A stretch of DNA of 32,340 bases from Aquabacterium sp. (GCA_023150345.1 JAKLLB010000051.1:1-32340); one strand, 5' to 3'. Shown: positions 8,683-16,760, counted from the stretch's first letter. Numbers and translations: made by a program. Notes: generated from the letters alone by a model not told the origin.

Positions 8683-9990
8683 ATGCCTGTCAAGCAGCCA
8701 GCGCCCGGTGATCTGGAGCCCATCGAGCGTGCCAGCCGGGACGAACTCCAGGCCCTGCAGCTCGAGCGGCTGCAGCAAACCCTGGCGCATGCCTACGAGC
8801 ATGTGCCGCACTACCGGCGCGCATTCGAGGCGCGTGGCGTCCATCCGTCGGATTGCAAGACGCTGGCCGATCTCGCGCGGTTTCCGTTCACCACCAAGGC
8901 CGACCTGCGTGCCAACTACCCATTCGGCATGTTCGCCGTGCCTCGCGAGCAGGTGGTGCGCGTCCATGCGTCGTCGGGAACGACCGGCAAGCCAACGGTG
9001 GTGGGCTATACGCAGGGTGACATCGACACATGGGCCGACCTGATGGCGCGCTCACTGCGGGCCACCGGAGCGCGGCGTGGCGACATCGTGCACAACGCCT
9101 ATGGCTACGGCCTGTTCACCGGCGGGCTGGGCGCGCACTACGGCGCGGAGCGCCTGGGCTGCACCGTGGTGCCGATGTCCGGGGGCCAGACCGAGAAGCA
9201 GGTGCAGCTCATCGTCGACTTCAAGCCCGACATCATCATGGTCACCCCGAGCTACATGCAGGTGATCATCGAGGAGTTCAGGCGCCAGGGCATGGACCCG
9301 CGCGAGATGTCGATCCGCATCGGCGTCTTCGGCGCCGAGCCCTGGACCGAGGCGATGCGCGCCGAGATCGAAGCCAGCGCCGCGATCGATGCCGTCGACA
9401 TCTACGGCCTGTCGGAGGTGATGGGCCCCGGCGTGGCGTGCGAGTGCATCGAAACGAAAGACGGCCCGGTGATCTGGGAGGACCACTTCTACCCGGAGAT
9501 CATCGACCCCGACACCGGCGACGTGCTGCCCGATGGCAGCGAAGGCGAGCTCGTGTTCACGTCGCTGAGCAAGCAGGCGATGCCCGTCATCCGATATCGC
9601 ACGCGCGACCTCACACGGCTGCTGCCGCCCACCGCGCGCAGCATGCGCCGAATGGGCAAGATCGTTGGCCGCTCCGATGACATGCTCATCATCCGAGGCG
9701 TGAACGTCTTTCCCACCCAAATCGAGGAACTCGTGCTCAAGCAGGGCCGCCTGGCCGGGCAATACCAGCTCGTCGTCACGCGCCCTGACCGCCTCGACGA
9801 GCTCGAGGTGCGCTGCGAGTTGCTGCCCGAGCACGCCCAGGCCGATGCGGCAGCCGTCGGCGCCGAGCTGCAGCACCTGATCAAGTCGCTGATCGGCGTG
9901 AGCGCCAGTGTCAGTGTCGGCCTGCCCGACTCCATCGAGCGCACGCTCGTGGGCAAGGCGCGCCGCGTTGTCGACAAGCGCCCGCGTTGA
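8683..9990 (+). CDS. paaK: Phenylacetate-CoA ligase PaaK
   Basis: A 435-residue cytoplasmic ligase that makes phenylacetyl-CoA from phenylacetate, ATP and CoA, the committed entry step of the aerobic hybrid pathway. The P-loop ASSGTTGKPTVVGYT occupies residues 96-110. The body carries the PaaK hallmarks YGYGLFTGGLGAHYG, YGLSEVMGPGVACEC, GELVFTSLSKQAMPVIRYRTRD and the C-terminal GRSDDMLIIRGVNVFPTQIE hinge. Length matches the family. The ATG directly follows the paaI TGA, with GCGGAGG as ribosome site inside the paaI end. Confidence 0.96.
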   Translation: MPVKQPAPGDLEPIERASRDELQALQLERLQQTLAHAYEHVPHYRRAFEARGVHPSDCKTLADLARFPFTTKADLRANYPFGMFAVPREQVVRVHASSGTTGKPTVVGYTQGDIDTWADLMARSLRATGARRGDIVHNAYGYGLFTGGLGAHYGAERLGCTVVPMSGGQTEKQVQLIVDFKPDIIMVTPSYMQVIIEEFRRQGMDPREMSIRIGVFGAEPWTEAMRAEIEASAAIDAVDIYGLSEVMGPGVACECIETKDGPVIWEDHFYPEIIDPDTGDVLPDGSEGELVFTSLSKQAMPVIRYRTRDLTRLLPPTARSMRRMGKIVGRSDDMLIIRGVNVFPTQIEELVLKQGRLAGQYQLVVTRPDRLDELEVRCELLPEHAQADAAAVGAELQHLIKSLIGVSASVSVGLPDSIERTLVGKARRVVDKRPR

Positions 9991-10021
9991 GTGCCGCGAC
10001 CCTGACGCGCAGGAGTGAGGC

Positions 10022-11032
10022 ATGTACACCCAGGCCATGGACACCGCCGCCCGCGAGGGACACGCTAGCGCATCGGGGCTCGCTCCGACCGAACGCGAGC
10101 AGCGCTTCGAGGCCCGCATCGCCGCCGGCGAGTACGTCGAGCCCAAGGACTGGATGCCCGATCACTATCGCCGCACGCTGGTACGCCAGATCAGCCAGCA
10201 TGCGCACTCCGAGATCGTCGGCATGCTGCCCGAGGGCAACTGGATCACCCGTGCGCCGACCCTCAAACGCAAGGCCATCTTGCTGGCCAAGGTGCAGGAC
10301 GAAGGCGGGCACGGCCTGTATCTCTACGCGGCGGCCGAGACCCTGGGCACCAGCCGTGACGAGATGATCGAGGCGCTGCACACCGGCCAGGCGAAGTACA
10401 GCTCGATCTTCAATTACCCCACGCTCACCTGGGCAGATGTCGGTGTGATCGGCTGGCTGGTCGACGGCGCGGCCATCATGAACCAGATCCCGCTGTGCCG
10501 GTGCAGCTACGGACCCTACGCCAGAGCGATGATCCGGGTGTGCCGCGAGGAGTCGTTCCACCAGCGCCAGGGCTTCGACGCGCTGTACGCGATGATGTCC
10601 CAGGGCACGCAGGCCCAGCGCGACATGGTGCAGGACGCCGTGAACCGCTGGTGGTGGCCCAGCCTCATGATGTTCGGCCCGCCCGACGGCGAGAGCACGC
10701 ACTCGGAGCAGTCGATGCGCTGGGGAATCAAGCGCATCGGCAACGACGAGTTGCGGCAGAAGTTCATCGACGCCGCCGTCGAGCAGGCCAAGGTGTTGGG
10801 TGTTGATCTCCCTGACCCCCAATTGAAGTGGAACCCCGAGCGCGGGCATCACGACCATGGCGCCATCGACTGGGACGAGTTCTGGCGTGTGGTGGGAGGC
10901 GATGGACCCTGCAACCGCGATCGTCTGGCTGCGCGAGTGCGAGCGCGCGACGATGGTGCCTGGGTGCGCGAGGCTGCGATGGCCCATGCACGCAAGCGGG
11001 CGGCATGCGATGCGGCGGCGCAGGCCGCGTGA
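10022..11032 (+). CDS. paaA: Phenylacetyl-CoA epoxidase catalytic subunit PaaA
   Basis: A 336-residue diiron oxygenase subunit that epoxidises the ring of phenylacetyl-CoA with O2. Ferritin-like iron ligands are visible: Glu64 ([13 protein letters not shown]), Glu94 and His97 (QDEGGH, an ExxH pair), a carboxylate region around Asp148 ([10 protein letters not shown]), and Glu177 with His180 (EESFH). The family phrases [13 protein letters not shown] and [14 protein letters not shown] are intact. The ATG follows AGGAG after a 31-bp gap from paaK. It works in a complex with PaaC, PaaB and reductase PaaE. Confidence 0.97.
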   Translation: MYTQAMDTAAREGHASASGLAPTEREQRFEARIAAGEYVEPKDWMPDHYRRTLVRQISQHAHSEIVGMLPEGNWITRAPTLKRKAILLAKVQDEGGHGLYLYAAAETLGTSRDEMIEALHTGQAKYSSIFNYPTLTWADVGVIGWLVDGAAIMNQIPLCRCSYGPYARAMIRVCREESFHQRQGFDALYAMMSQGTQAQRDMVQDAVNRWWWPSLMMFGPPDGESTHSEQSMRWGIKRIGNDELRQKFIDAAVEQAKVLGVDLPDPQLKWNPERGHHDHGAIDWDEFWRVVGGDGPCNRDRLAARVRARDDGAWVREAAMAHARKRAACDAAAQAA

Positions 11033-11087
11033 TCGCAGGCGCGATGCCGTCGATTCCTAGCCCGAGGGGTGACAGGAGGTGATCCAG

Positions 11088-11510
11088 ATGAGCGATACCC
11101 GCGATGAATGGCCCCTGTGGGAGGTGTTCGTGCGCCCGAAGTCGGGGCTGGACCACAAGCACTGCGGTAGCCTGCATGCCGCCGACTCCGCCATGGCCCT
11201 GAACCTCGCGCGCGAGGTGTACACCCGGCGCCAGGAAGGGGTGAGCCTGTGGGTCGTGCGGTCGGACCAGATCGTTGCCAGCGACCCTGCGGACAAAGAC
11301 ATGCTCTTCGAGCCTGCCGCTGACAAGGTCTACCGGCATGACCGCGCTGGTGCATGCGCAGCGCCTGGCCGAGTGGTGCGGTCATGCGCCGGTGCTCGAG
11401 GAGGACATCGCCCTGTCGAACGTGGCGCTCGATCACATCGGCCAGGCCCGCGCGCTGCTCACGCACGCGGGATCGCTTCACGCTTCGAGGGCGGGCGGGC
11501 AGGCGTATGA
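11088..11510 (+). CDS. paaB: Phenylacetyl-CoA epoxidase subunit PaaB with aberrant C-terminus
   Basis: PaaB bridges the PaaA-PaaC pair. Residues 1-84 are normal (EWPLWEVFVRPKSGLDHKHCGSLHA to FEPAADKVYRH), with the ATG placed 7 bases after AGGAGGT. The usual protein is about 95 residues and ends roughly RHPTFYDVPDEVGHM. Here identity stops exactly at His84 (codon 11337-11339), and the frame then reads 56 unrelated residues (DRAGACAAPGRVV...) out of frame through paaC, stopping at 11510, for 140 residues in all. The normal tail and stop are therefore missing, which points to a deletion joining paaB to paaC. Whether this PaaB still folds is unknown; an assembly error is the main alternative. Confidence 0.85.
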   Translation: MSDTRDEWPLWEVFVRPKSGLDHKHCGSLHAADSAMALNLAREVYTRRQEGVSLWVVRSDQIVASDPADKDMLFEPAADKVYRHDRAGACAAPGRVVRSCAGARGGHRPVERGARSHRPGPRAAHARGIASRFEGGRAGV

Positions 11511-12078
11511 CGAGGACCAGCTGGCGTTCCTTCGCGGCGAGGGTGACTTCCGCAACGTCACGCTGGCGGAGTTGCCGCTGCGGCGTGGAGGCGGCGACTT
11601 CGCCGACACCGTCGTGCGCAACCTGCTGCTGTCGACATGGTTCAAGCTGTGGTGGCAGCGGCTGCAGTCGTCGGCCGACGAGACGCTGGCGGGCATCGCC
11701 GGCAAGGCCTTGAAGGAGGCTCGCTACCACCAGTCGCACGCCGCCCAGTGGGTGGTGCGCCTGGGCGACGGCACCGATGAGTCGGCGGCGCGAATGCGCA
11801 AGGCGCTGGCGCGCGCGTGGCCCTATGTGCCCGAGCTGTTCGAAGCCGACGCGGTCGATGCAGCGGCCGTCGCTTCAGGCATCGGTCCGGCCACTTCCGA
11901 TCTGCATCCGCAGTGGTCGACCGAGATCGCCGCTGTATTGAAGGATGCGAACCTGACCGCGCCGGCGGCCACGGCGTTCAGGTCGACCGGGCGACGCGGT
12001 GTGCACAGCGAGCACCTGGGCTACCTGCTGGCCGAGATGCAGGTGCTGCAACGAAGCTACCCGGGGGGGGCGTGGTGA
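11338..12078 (+). CDS. paaC: Phenylacetyl-CoA epoxidase structural subunit PaaC, N-terminally shortened
   Basis: PaaC is the non-catalytic ferritin-like partner of PaaA. From ALVHAQRLAEWCGHAPVLEEDIALSNVALDHIGQAR to the end (HSEHLGYLLAEMQVLQRSYPGGAW) the sequence is typical. The first usable in-frame start with homology is the ATG at 11338 (246 residues), which lacks about a dozen or more residues of the first helix (family: ...LRLGDNALVL before QRL). The only earlier ATG, 11275, would add 21 residues that are merely paaB read in another frame. The gene overlaps the aberrant paaB frame by 173 bp and has no ribosome site of its own at the expected spacing. It overlaps paaD by 4 bp (GTGA). Confidence 0.88.
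   Translation: MTALVHAQRLAEWCGHAPVLEEDIALSNVALDHIGQARALLTHAGSLHASRAGGQAYDEDQLAFLRGEGDFRNVTLAELPLRRGGGDFADTVVRNLLLSTWFKLWWQRLQSSADETLAGIAGKALKEARYHQSHAAQWVVRLGDGTDESAARMRKALARAWPYVPELFEADAVDAAAVASGIGPATSDLHPQWSTEIAAVLKDANLTAPAATAFRSTGRRGVHSEHLGYLLAEMQVLQRSYPGGAW
12063..12070. repeat. Run of eight G at the paaC-paaD junction
   Basis: A G8 homopolymer within the last codons of paaC (Pro-Gly-Gly-Ala), starting 12 bp before the paaD GTG. Such runs are slippage- and error-prone; one base gained or lost would change the paaC C-terminus and its coupling to paaD. Confidence 0.9.
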
Positions 12079-12584
12079 GAGGCCTTGCCGGACTGAGCAC
12101 GCGAGTCGGGGCCGCATGGCGCGTGTTGCAGGGCGTACCCGATCCGGAGTTGCCTGCGGTCTCGCTGGTCGAACTGGGCATTGTTCGTGAGGTGCGCGAC
12201 GAGGGCGACGACCTGGAAGTGGTGCTCACGCCCACCTACTCGGGCTGCCCGGCAACCGAGGTCATCGAGGCGGCTGTGCGACGCGAACTGGCGTCCGCAG
12301 GCTTGGGGTCGGTGAGGGTGATGCATCGCCTGTCGCCGGCCTGGACCACCGATTGGATCACCGACGAAGGGCGCCGCAAGCTCCAGCGTCACGGGATAGC
12401 GCCTCCAGGGCCGGCACCGCAGGCAGCCGAGCAGGTGGTGAGGTTCATCAAGCGCTCGCCCGCATGCCCGCGCTGCGCGAGCACGCACACCGAGAGTCTG
12501 TCCGAGTTCGGGTCCACGGCCTGCAAGTCGCTGCATCGATGCCTGGCCTGCGGCGAGCCGTTCGAGCACGTCAAACCCATATGA
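12075..12584 (+). CDS. paaD: PaaD, Fe-S maturation-type protein of the epoxidase operon
   Basis: A 169-residue protein with an N-terminal MIP18/DUF59 domain (VPDPELPAVSLVELGIV about residues 21-37; TPTYSGCPATEVI 52-64) and a C-terminal zinc-ribbon-like cysteine set (Cys131, Cys134, Cys156, Cys159, with CPRC and CLACG). The family is thought to help insert the iron-sulphur cluster of PaaE, and it is needed for epoxidase activity in vivo. I place the start at the GTG at 12075, which overlaps the paaC stop as GTGA; another GTG lies directly before it. It overlaps paaE by ATGA, so paaC-D-E are translationally coupled. Confidence 0.92.
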   Translation: MRGLAGLSTRVGAAWRVLQGVPDPELPAVSLVELGIVREVRDEGDDLEVVLTPTYSGCPATEVIEAAVRRELASAGLGSVRVMHRLSPAWTTDWITDEGRRKLQRHGIAPPGPAPQAAEQVVRFIKRSPACPRCASTHTESLSEFGSTACKSLHRCLACGEPFEHVKPI

Positions 12585-13657
12585 GCGCCGATACGCACTT
12601 CCACAGCTTGCGCGTTGTTGCGCGCGATGCAGTGGCCGACGACGCGGTTTCGTTGGGACTCGAAGTGCCTCCAGCGCTGGCTGAGGCCTGCGCGTTCGAG
12701 CCCGGGCAACACCTGACCCTGCGCACCGTCATCGCGGGTCAGGAGTGCCGGCGTTCGTATTCGTTGTGCGACCGGCCGGGTCAGCCGATGCTGCGCATAG
12801 GCGTTCGGCGGGTCGAGGGCGGGCTGTTCTCGAACTGGGTGCACGAGCGGCTGTGCGTGGGCGACGTGATCGACGTGATGCCGCCGCAGGGCCGATTCGT
12901 TCTGCGCCCGGGCTCCGGCGGCGCGCGCCATGTGCTCGGCGTGGCCGGTGGCAGTGGCATCACGCCGATCCTGGCCATCGCCCGGGCGTTGCTCGACGAT
13001 GAGCCGCACAGCCGCTTCACGCTGGTCTACGGCAACCGAACCGCGCGCAGCACCATGTTCAAGGAGGAACTCGAGGACCTCAAGAACCGGCACCTTGCGC
13101 GCATGATGCTCATTGCGGTGTTCTCGCGCGAGCCGGTCGACACGCCGCTGTCCGGTGGGCGCATCGACGCGCCGTTGCTGCATCGACTGGCCACCACCCT
13201 GATCGACGTGCCGGCCCTGGATGCGGCCTTCGTGTGCGGCCCCGAAGGCATGATCGAAGTCGCCCAGCAGGCGTTGCTCGATGCGCGGCTGCCTGCCGAG
13301 CGCATCCACGCCGAGCGCTTTGGTGTAGCCGCGAGGCGCGCGGCCCCCGCCATGCCGCAACCCGGCGACGCAAGCGATGCCCGCATCACGATCACGCGTG
13401 ACGGGCTCACGCGGACGGTGCCGTATTCCGCAGCCAACGGCAGCATCCTCGATGCCTGTGGGCGCGCTGGGCTCGAGTTGCCGTTCTCCTGCAAGTCTGG
13501 CGTGTGCGGGACCTGCCGTGCCCGCGTGCAGGCGGGTCAAGTGCGCATGGATCGCAACTTCGCGCTCGAGCCGGCCGAGGTGGCCGCCGGCTTCGTGCTC
13601 ACCTGCCAGTCCCATCCCGTGAGCGACAGCGTGGTGCTGTCGTTCGACGAGCGCTAG
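12581..13657 (+). CDS. paaE: Phenylacetyl-CoA epoxidase reductase PaaE
   Basis: A 358-residue flavin/iron-sulphur reductase that passes electrons from NADPH to the PaaA diiron centre. Order of parts: FAD-binding barrel with RRSYSLCDRP (57-66), NAD(P)-binding domain with VAGGSGITPILAIARALL (121-138) and VYGNRT, CGPEGM (219-224), then a plant-type 2Fe-2S ferredoxin domain whose ligands are Cys304, Cys309, Cys312 and Cys342 (CKSGVCGTC). Length equals E. coli PaaE within a few residues. The ATG overlaps the paaD stop by 4 bp. Confidence 0.96.
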   Translation: MSADTHFHSLRVVARDAVADDAVSLGLEVPPALAEACAFEPGQHLTLRTVIAGQECRRSYSLCDRPGQPMLRIGVRRVEGGLFSNWVHERLCVGDVIDVMPPQGRFVLRPGSGGARHVLGVAGGSGITPILAIARALLDDEPHSRFTLVYGNRTARSTMFKEELEDLKNRHLARMMLIAVFSREPVDTPLSGGRIDAPLLHRLATTLIDVPALDAAFVCGPEGMIEVAQQALLDARLPAERIHAERFGVAARRAAPAMPQPGDASDARITITRDGLTRTVPYSAANGSILDACGRAGLELPFSCKSGVCGTCRARVQAGQVRMDRNFALEPAEVAAGFVLTCQSHPVSDSVVLSFDER

Positions 13658-13670
13658 CAAAGGAGCCGTC

Positions 13671-14324
13671 ATGGGACGCGTGCGAGGTGCCGCCTTCGAC
13701 GACCAGCGCAGTCGCATCCTCACGCATGCCGCGGCGCTGTTTGCCGAGCGCGGATATACCGCCACTTCGATGAACGAGGTTGCGGCGGCCAGCGGCGTGT
13801 CCAAGCCTACCCTCTATCACTACGTGCGGGACAAGCACGAGTTGCTGCGGTGCGTGGCGCAAGCGCACGTCGACCGACTGCAGGCGCTGGTGGCTGAAGT
13901 GGTGGCCGAAGGGCTGCCACCTCGCGAGCGCCTGGCCCAGCTCATCAGCAGGTTCGTGCTGGCCTATGCCGACGCCCGCAACGAGCACCGGGTGCTGACC
14001 GACGACGTCAAGTTCCTTGACCAGCAGGCCCGCGAGCGCGTGCTCGACGGCGAGCGGCGAGTGGTCGATGTGTTCGCGGATGCGTTGGCGCAACTGCGGC
14101 CCGAACTTTCCGCGGCATCCTTGACCAAACCGCTGACCATGCTGCTGTTCGGCATGATGAACTGGATGTTCACGTGGCTCAAGCCGGGCGGTCCGGTTGA
14201 CCACGGCACGATCGCGCCGGTAGTGGTCGATCTATTCCTGGGCGGGCTGGAGCATGTGCAGGCTCCGCCATCCCCGGTCTCGCTCTCTAGTCAGAAGCAA
14301 ACCCGAAAGGAGACATGCACATGA
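13671..14324 (+). CDS. TetR-family regulator of the paa operon (PaaR-like)
   Basis: A 217-residue TetR repressor. The N-terminal helix-turn-helix covers about residues 32-52 (TSMNEVAAASGVSKPTLYHYV), and the remainder is an all-helical ligand domain ending in the LLFGMMNWMFTWLKPGG stretch seen in regulators linked to aryl-CoA genes. It follows paaE by 13 bp with an AAAGGAG site, and overlaps the next gene through ATGA at 14321-14324. In related betaproteobacteria a TetR protein at this place (PaaR) represses paa genes until phenylacetyl-CoA binds; the palindromes at 8140 and 3918 are candidate targets. The role is inferred from family and position. Confidence 0.9.
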   Translation: MGRVRGAAFDDQRSRILTHAAALFAERGYTATSMNEVAAASGVSKPTLYHYVRDKHELLRCVAQAHVDRLQALVAEVVAEGLPPRERLAQLISRFVLAYADARNEHRVLTDDVKFLDQQARERVLDGERRVVDVFADALAQLRPELSAASLTKPLTMLLFGMMNWMFTWLKPGGPVDHGTIAPVVVDLFLGGLEHVQAPPSPVSLSSQKQTRKETCT

Positions 14325-15469
14325 AACGAATCCGTTCCCTGATGGCTGCTGCACTGGCGGCCACCTTCGTCGCTGCGCAGGCGGGCGAGGTCAAGGTCGG
14401 CGTCACGGTATCGGCCACCGGCCCGGCCGCGTCGCTGGGCATACCCGAGAAGAACACGTTCGAGCTGATGCCCAAGACGCTCGCGGGTCACACGATCAAG
14501 TACATCGTCCTCGACGATGCCTCGGACACCACGGCGGCCGTCACCAATGCGCGGCGGCACATCACCGAGAACAAGGTCGACGTGATCATCGGTTCGACCA
14601 CCACGCCGAACTCGCTGGCCATGATCGATGTGGTGTCCGAGAGCCAGACTCCGATGATCTCGATGGCTGCCTCGGCGCGCATCGTGGAGCCGGTCGATGC
14701 CAAGAAGCGCTGGGTCTTCAAGACGCCTCAGAACGACATCATGATGGCGCTGGCCATCGTGCAGCACATGGCCGACAACGGCATCAAGTCGGCTGCGTTC
14801 ATCGGCTTTGCCGATGCCTACGGCGAAGGCTGGTTGCAGGAGTTCAACAAGGCAGCCGCGCTCAAGAGCATCCAGGTGTTGGCCGCCGAGCGGTACAACC
14901 GCACCGACTCGTCGGTGACCGGGCAGGTGCTCAAGGTCATGGCGGCGAACCCGCAGGCCGTGTTGGTGGCGGGCTCGGGCACTCCAGCGGTGCTGCCGCA
15001 GCGCACGCTCAAGGAGCGCGGCTACAAGGGCGTGGTTTACCAGACGCACGGCGTGGCCAACAACGATTTCCTGCGCGTCGGAGGCAAGGACGTCGAGGGC
15101 ACGCTGCTGCCCGCCGGTGGCGTGCTCGTGGCCGAGCAGTTGCCCGCCGACCATCCGGTGAAGAAGACGGCGATGGCCTATGTGCGCGCCTATGAGGCCG
15201 CCCACGGCAAGGGATCGGTTTCTACCTTCGGTGCCCATGCCTGGGATGCGGGCCTGCTGCTCCACGCCGCCATCGCCAGCGTTGGCAAGTCGGCCGAGCC
15301 CGGCACGCCGGCGTACCGGGCGGCGTTGCGTGATGCGCTGGAGCGCACCCGCAATGTGTCGGGCGCCCACGGCGTGTTCAACATGTCGCCCAACGACCAC
15401 CTGGGCCTCGACCAGCGCGCGCGCGTGATGGTCAAGATCGAGAACGGCGCCTGGGTCTACCAGAAGTAA
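14321..15469 (+). CDS. Second ABC substrate-binding protein, LivJ/aromatic-acid type (SBP2)
   Basis: A 382-residue exported binding protein, paralogous to SBP1 along its whole length (shared KVG-T-S-TGPAASLGIPEKNTF-type start, FIGFADAYGEGWLQEF, RTDSSVTGQ, KERGYKGVVYQTHG, GGKDVEGT). The signal peptide is MKRIRSLMAAALAATFVAAQA, cut after Ala21. The ATG at 14321 is preferred over 14315 because AAAGGAG is then 8 bases away and the codon forms an ATGA overlap with the TetR stop. There is no permease or ATPase beside it, so it probably delivers ligand to the importer encoded at 3975-7531. Having a second receptor inside the paa operon suggests different ligand preference or induction; that is inference. 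Confidence 0.92.
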   Translation: MKRIRSLMAAALAATFVAAQAGEVKVGVTVSATGPAASLGIPEKNTFELMPKTLAGHTIKYIVLDDASDTTAAVTNARRHITENKVDVIIGSTTTPNSLAMIDVVSESQTPMISMAASARIVEPVDAKKRWVFKTPQNDIMMALAIVQHMADNGIKSAAFIGFADAYGEGWLQEFNKAAALKSIQVLAAERYNRTDSSVTGQVLKVMAANPQAVLVAGSGTPAVLPQRTLKERGYKGVVYQTHGVANNDFLRVGGKDVEGTLLPAGGVLVAEQLPADHPVKKTAMAYVRAYEAAHGKGSVSTFGAHAWDAGLLLHAAIASVGKSAEPGTPAYRAALRDALERTRNVSGAHGVFNMSPNDHLGLDQRARVMVKIENGAWVYQK

Positions 15470-15490
15470 GCGCTACCGCCTGCGCCCGAC

Positions 15491-15515
15491 CCCCGTTCCG
15501 GCCCGCGGAACGGGG
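15491..15515. terminator. Bidirectional-type terminator hairpin between convergent genes
   Basis: In the 85-bp gap between the convergent SBP2 and Rieske genes, 15491-15500 (CCCCGTTCCG) pairs perfectly with 15506-15515 around a 5-nt loop. There is no clear T-run, but a 10-bp GC-rich stem 21 bp past one stop and 40 bp past the other is a good candidate for stopping both transcripts. Confidence 0.6.
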
Positions 15516-15554
15516 AGCGCGGCGCAAAGCGGGCCGGTGCTGCGACCCACCCGC

Positions 15555-16760
15555 TCACCAACTGGCCCGGCCCATGCCCATGACACGCCGGTACCACTCG
15601 TGGAAGTGGCGCATGCCGTCTTCCATCGGGCTCTGGTAGGGACCGGCCTCGTCGTCACCTCGCTCGAGCAGCGCATGCCGCCCTGCGTCCATGCGCTCGG
15701 CGATCTCGTCGTCTTCCAGGCAGGTTTCCATGTAGGCGGCCTGTTCGGCCTCGACGAATTCACGCTCGAAGGCCGCGATCTCTTCCGGGTAGAAGAACTC
15801 CACCACGTTGAGCGTGTGCTGCGGCCCCTTCGGGTACAGGGTCGAGACCACCAGCACGTGCGGGTACCACTCGACCATGACGTTCGGGTAGTAGGTGAGC
15901 CAGATCGCACCGTGCTGCGGCGGAACACCACCCCTCAGGGCGAGCACCGCGTCGTGCCAGCGCTGGTACGCGGGCGTACCCGCTCGCCGCAGGCCCTCGT
16001 GTATGCCCACCGTCTGCACCGAATGGTGGCGCCCGAACTCCCAGCGCAAGTCGTCGCAGCTGACGAACCGCCCCAAGCCCGGGTGGAAGGGCACGACATG
16101 GTAGTCCTCGAGGTAGACCTCGATGAACGTCTTCCAGTTGTAGCGGCACTCGTGCATCTGCACCTTGTCGAGCACGAAGCCGGTGAAGTCGAGGCTTGCA
16201 CGCGGCCCCACGGTGCCCAGCTCGGCCGCGATGTCGCGGCCGTTGTCCTCGAACACCATGCCGTTCCAGGTGCGCACGCCGTAGGTGTTCAGGTGCAGGC
16301 ACGGATCGTGATCGAAGTGAGGTGCGCCGACCAGTCGGCCCTGCAGGTCGTAGGTCCAGCGGTGCAGGGGGCAGACGATGCGATCGCGCGTGTGGCCGCG
16401 GCCGCGCAGCATCACGGCCTGTCGGTGGCGGCAGACGTTGGACACCAGTGCCACGCCCTGCGCCGTGCGCAGCAGCGCGCGGCCCTCACCCTCCTGCGGC
16501 AGGGCGTAGTAGTCGCCTTCCGCGGGAACCGCGAGTTCGTGCCCCAGGTAGCGCGGCCCGTGCTGGAAGATGAGTTCCTGCTCGCGCTGGGCCAACGCCT
16601 CGGAGAAGTAGGTCGCAACCGAAAGCTGCGACTGCGTCGCCGCCGAGACAGCCGCACTGTCGCGGCGTTGCGCGGTCGCTGCCGCGACTGAATCGGAGGC
16701 CGCCCGGGGCTTGCCCGCGGCGGGATCCGGAGCTTCGAGACTGATGCTCAGGTCCGACAT
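15555..16760 (-). CDS. Rieske non-heme iron oxygenase, large (alpha) subunit
   Basis: A 401-residue ring-hydroxylating-type oxygenase. The Rieske cluster motif is Cys110-x-His112-x17-Cys130-x2-His133, and the mononuclear iron site has His221 and His226 (LEDYHVVPFHPGL), with an acidic third ligand probably in CLEDDE (347-352). The residue three before the first iron histidine, which bridges the two centres and is Asp in most family members, is Glu218 here. The first 50 or so residues are low-complexity Ala/Ser-rich. The start at 16760 is the first Met before a continuous domain. No reductase or ferredoxin gene adjoins it. Substrate unknown; I cannot say whether it acts on aromatics or quaternary amines. 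Confidence 0.9.
   Translation of the reverse strand: MSDLSISLEAPDPAAGKPRAASDSVAAATAQRRDSAAVSAATQSQLSVATYFSEALAQREQELIFQHGPRYLGHELAVPAEGDYYALPQEGEGRALLRTAQGVALVSNVCRHRQAVMLRGRGHTRDRIVCPLHRWTYDLQGRLVGAPHFDHDPCLHLNTYGVRTWNGMVFEDNGRDIAAELGTVGPRASLDFTGFVLDKVQMHECRYNWKTFIEVYLEDYHVVPFHPGLGRFVSCDDLRWEFGRHHSVQTVGIHEGLRRAGTPAYQRWHDAVLALRGGVPPQHGAIWLTYYPNVMVEWYPHVLVVSTLYPKGPQHTLNVVEFFYPEEIAAFEREFVEAEQAAYMETCLEDDEIAERMDAGRHALLERGDDEAGPYQSPMEDGMRHFHEWYRRVMGMGRASW

Noticed and set aside
11275-11337. An upstream ATG that would lengthen PaaC by 21 residues
   Set aside because: Those residues are paaB coding sequence read out of frame and do not resemble the missing PaaC N-terminus.
15537-16691. A 384-codon plus-strand frame opposite the Rieske gene
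   Set aside because: The minus strand has intact Rieske and iron motifs; the plus reading is a His/Val/Arg-rich shadow.
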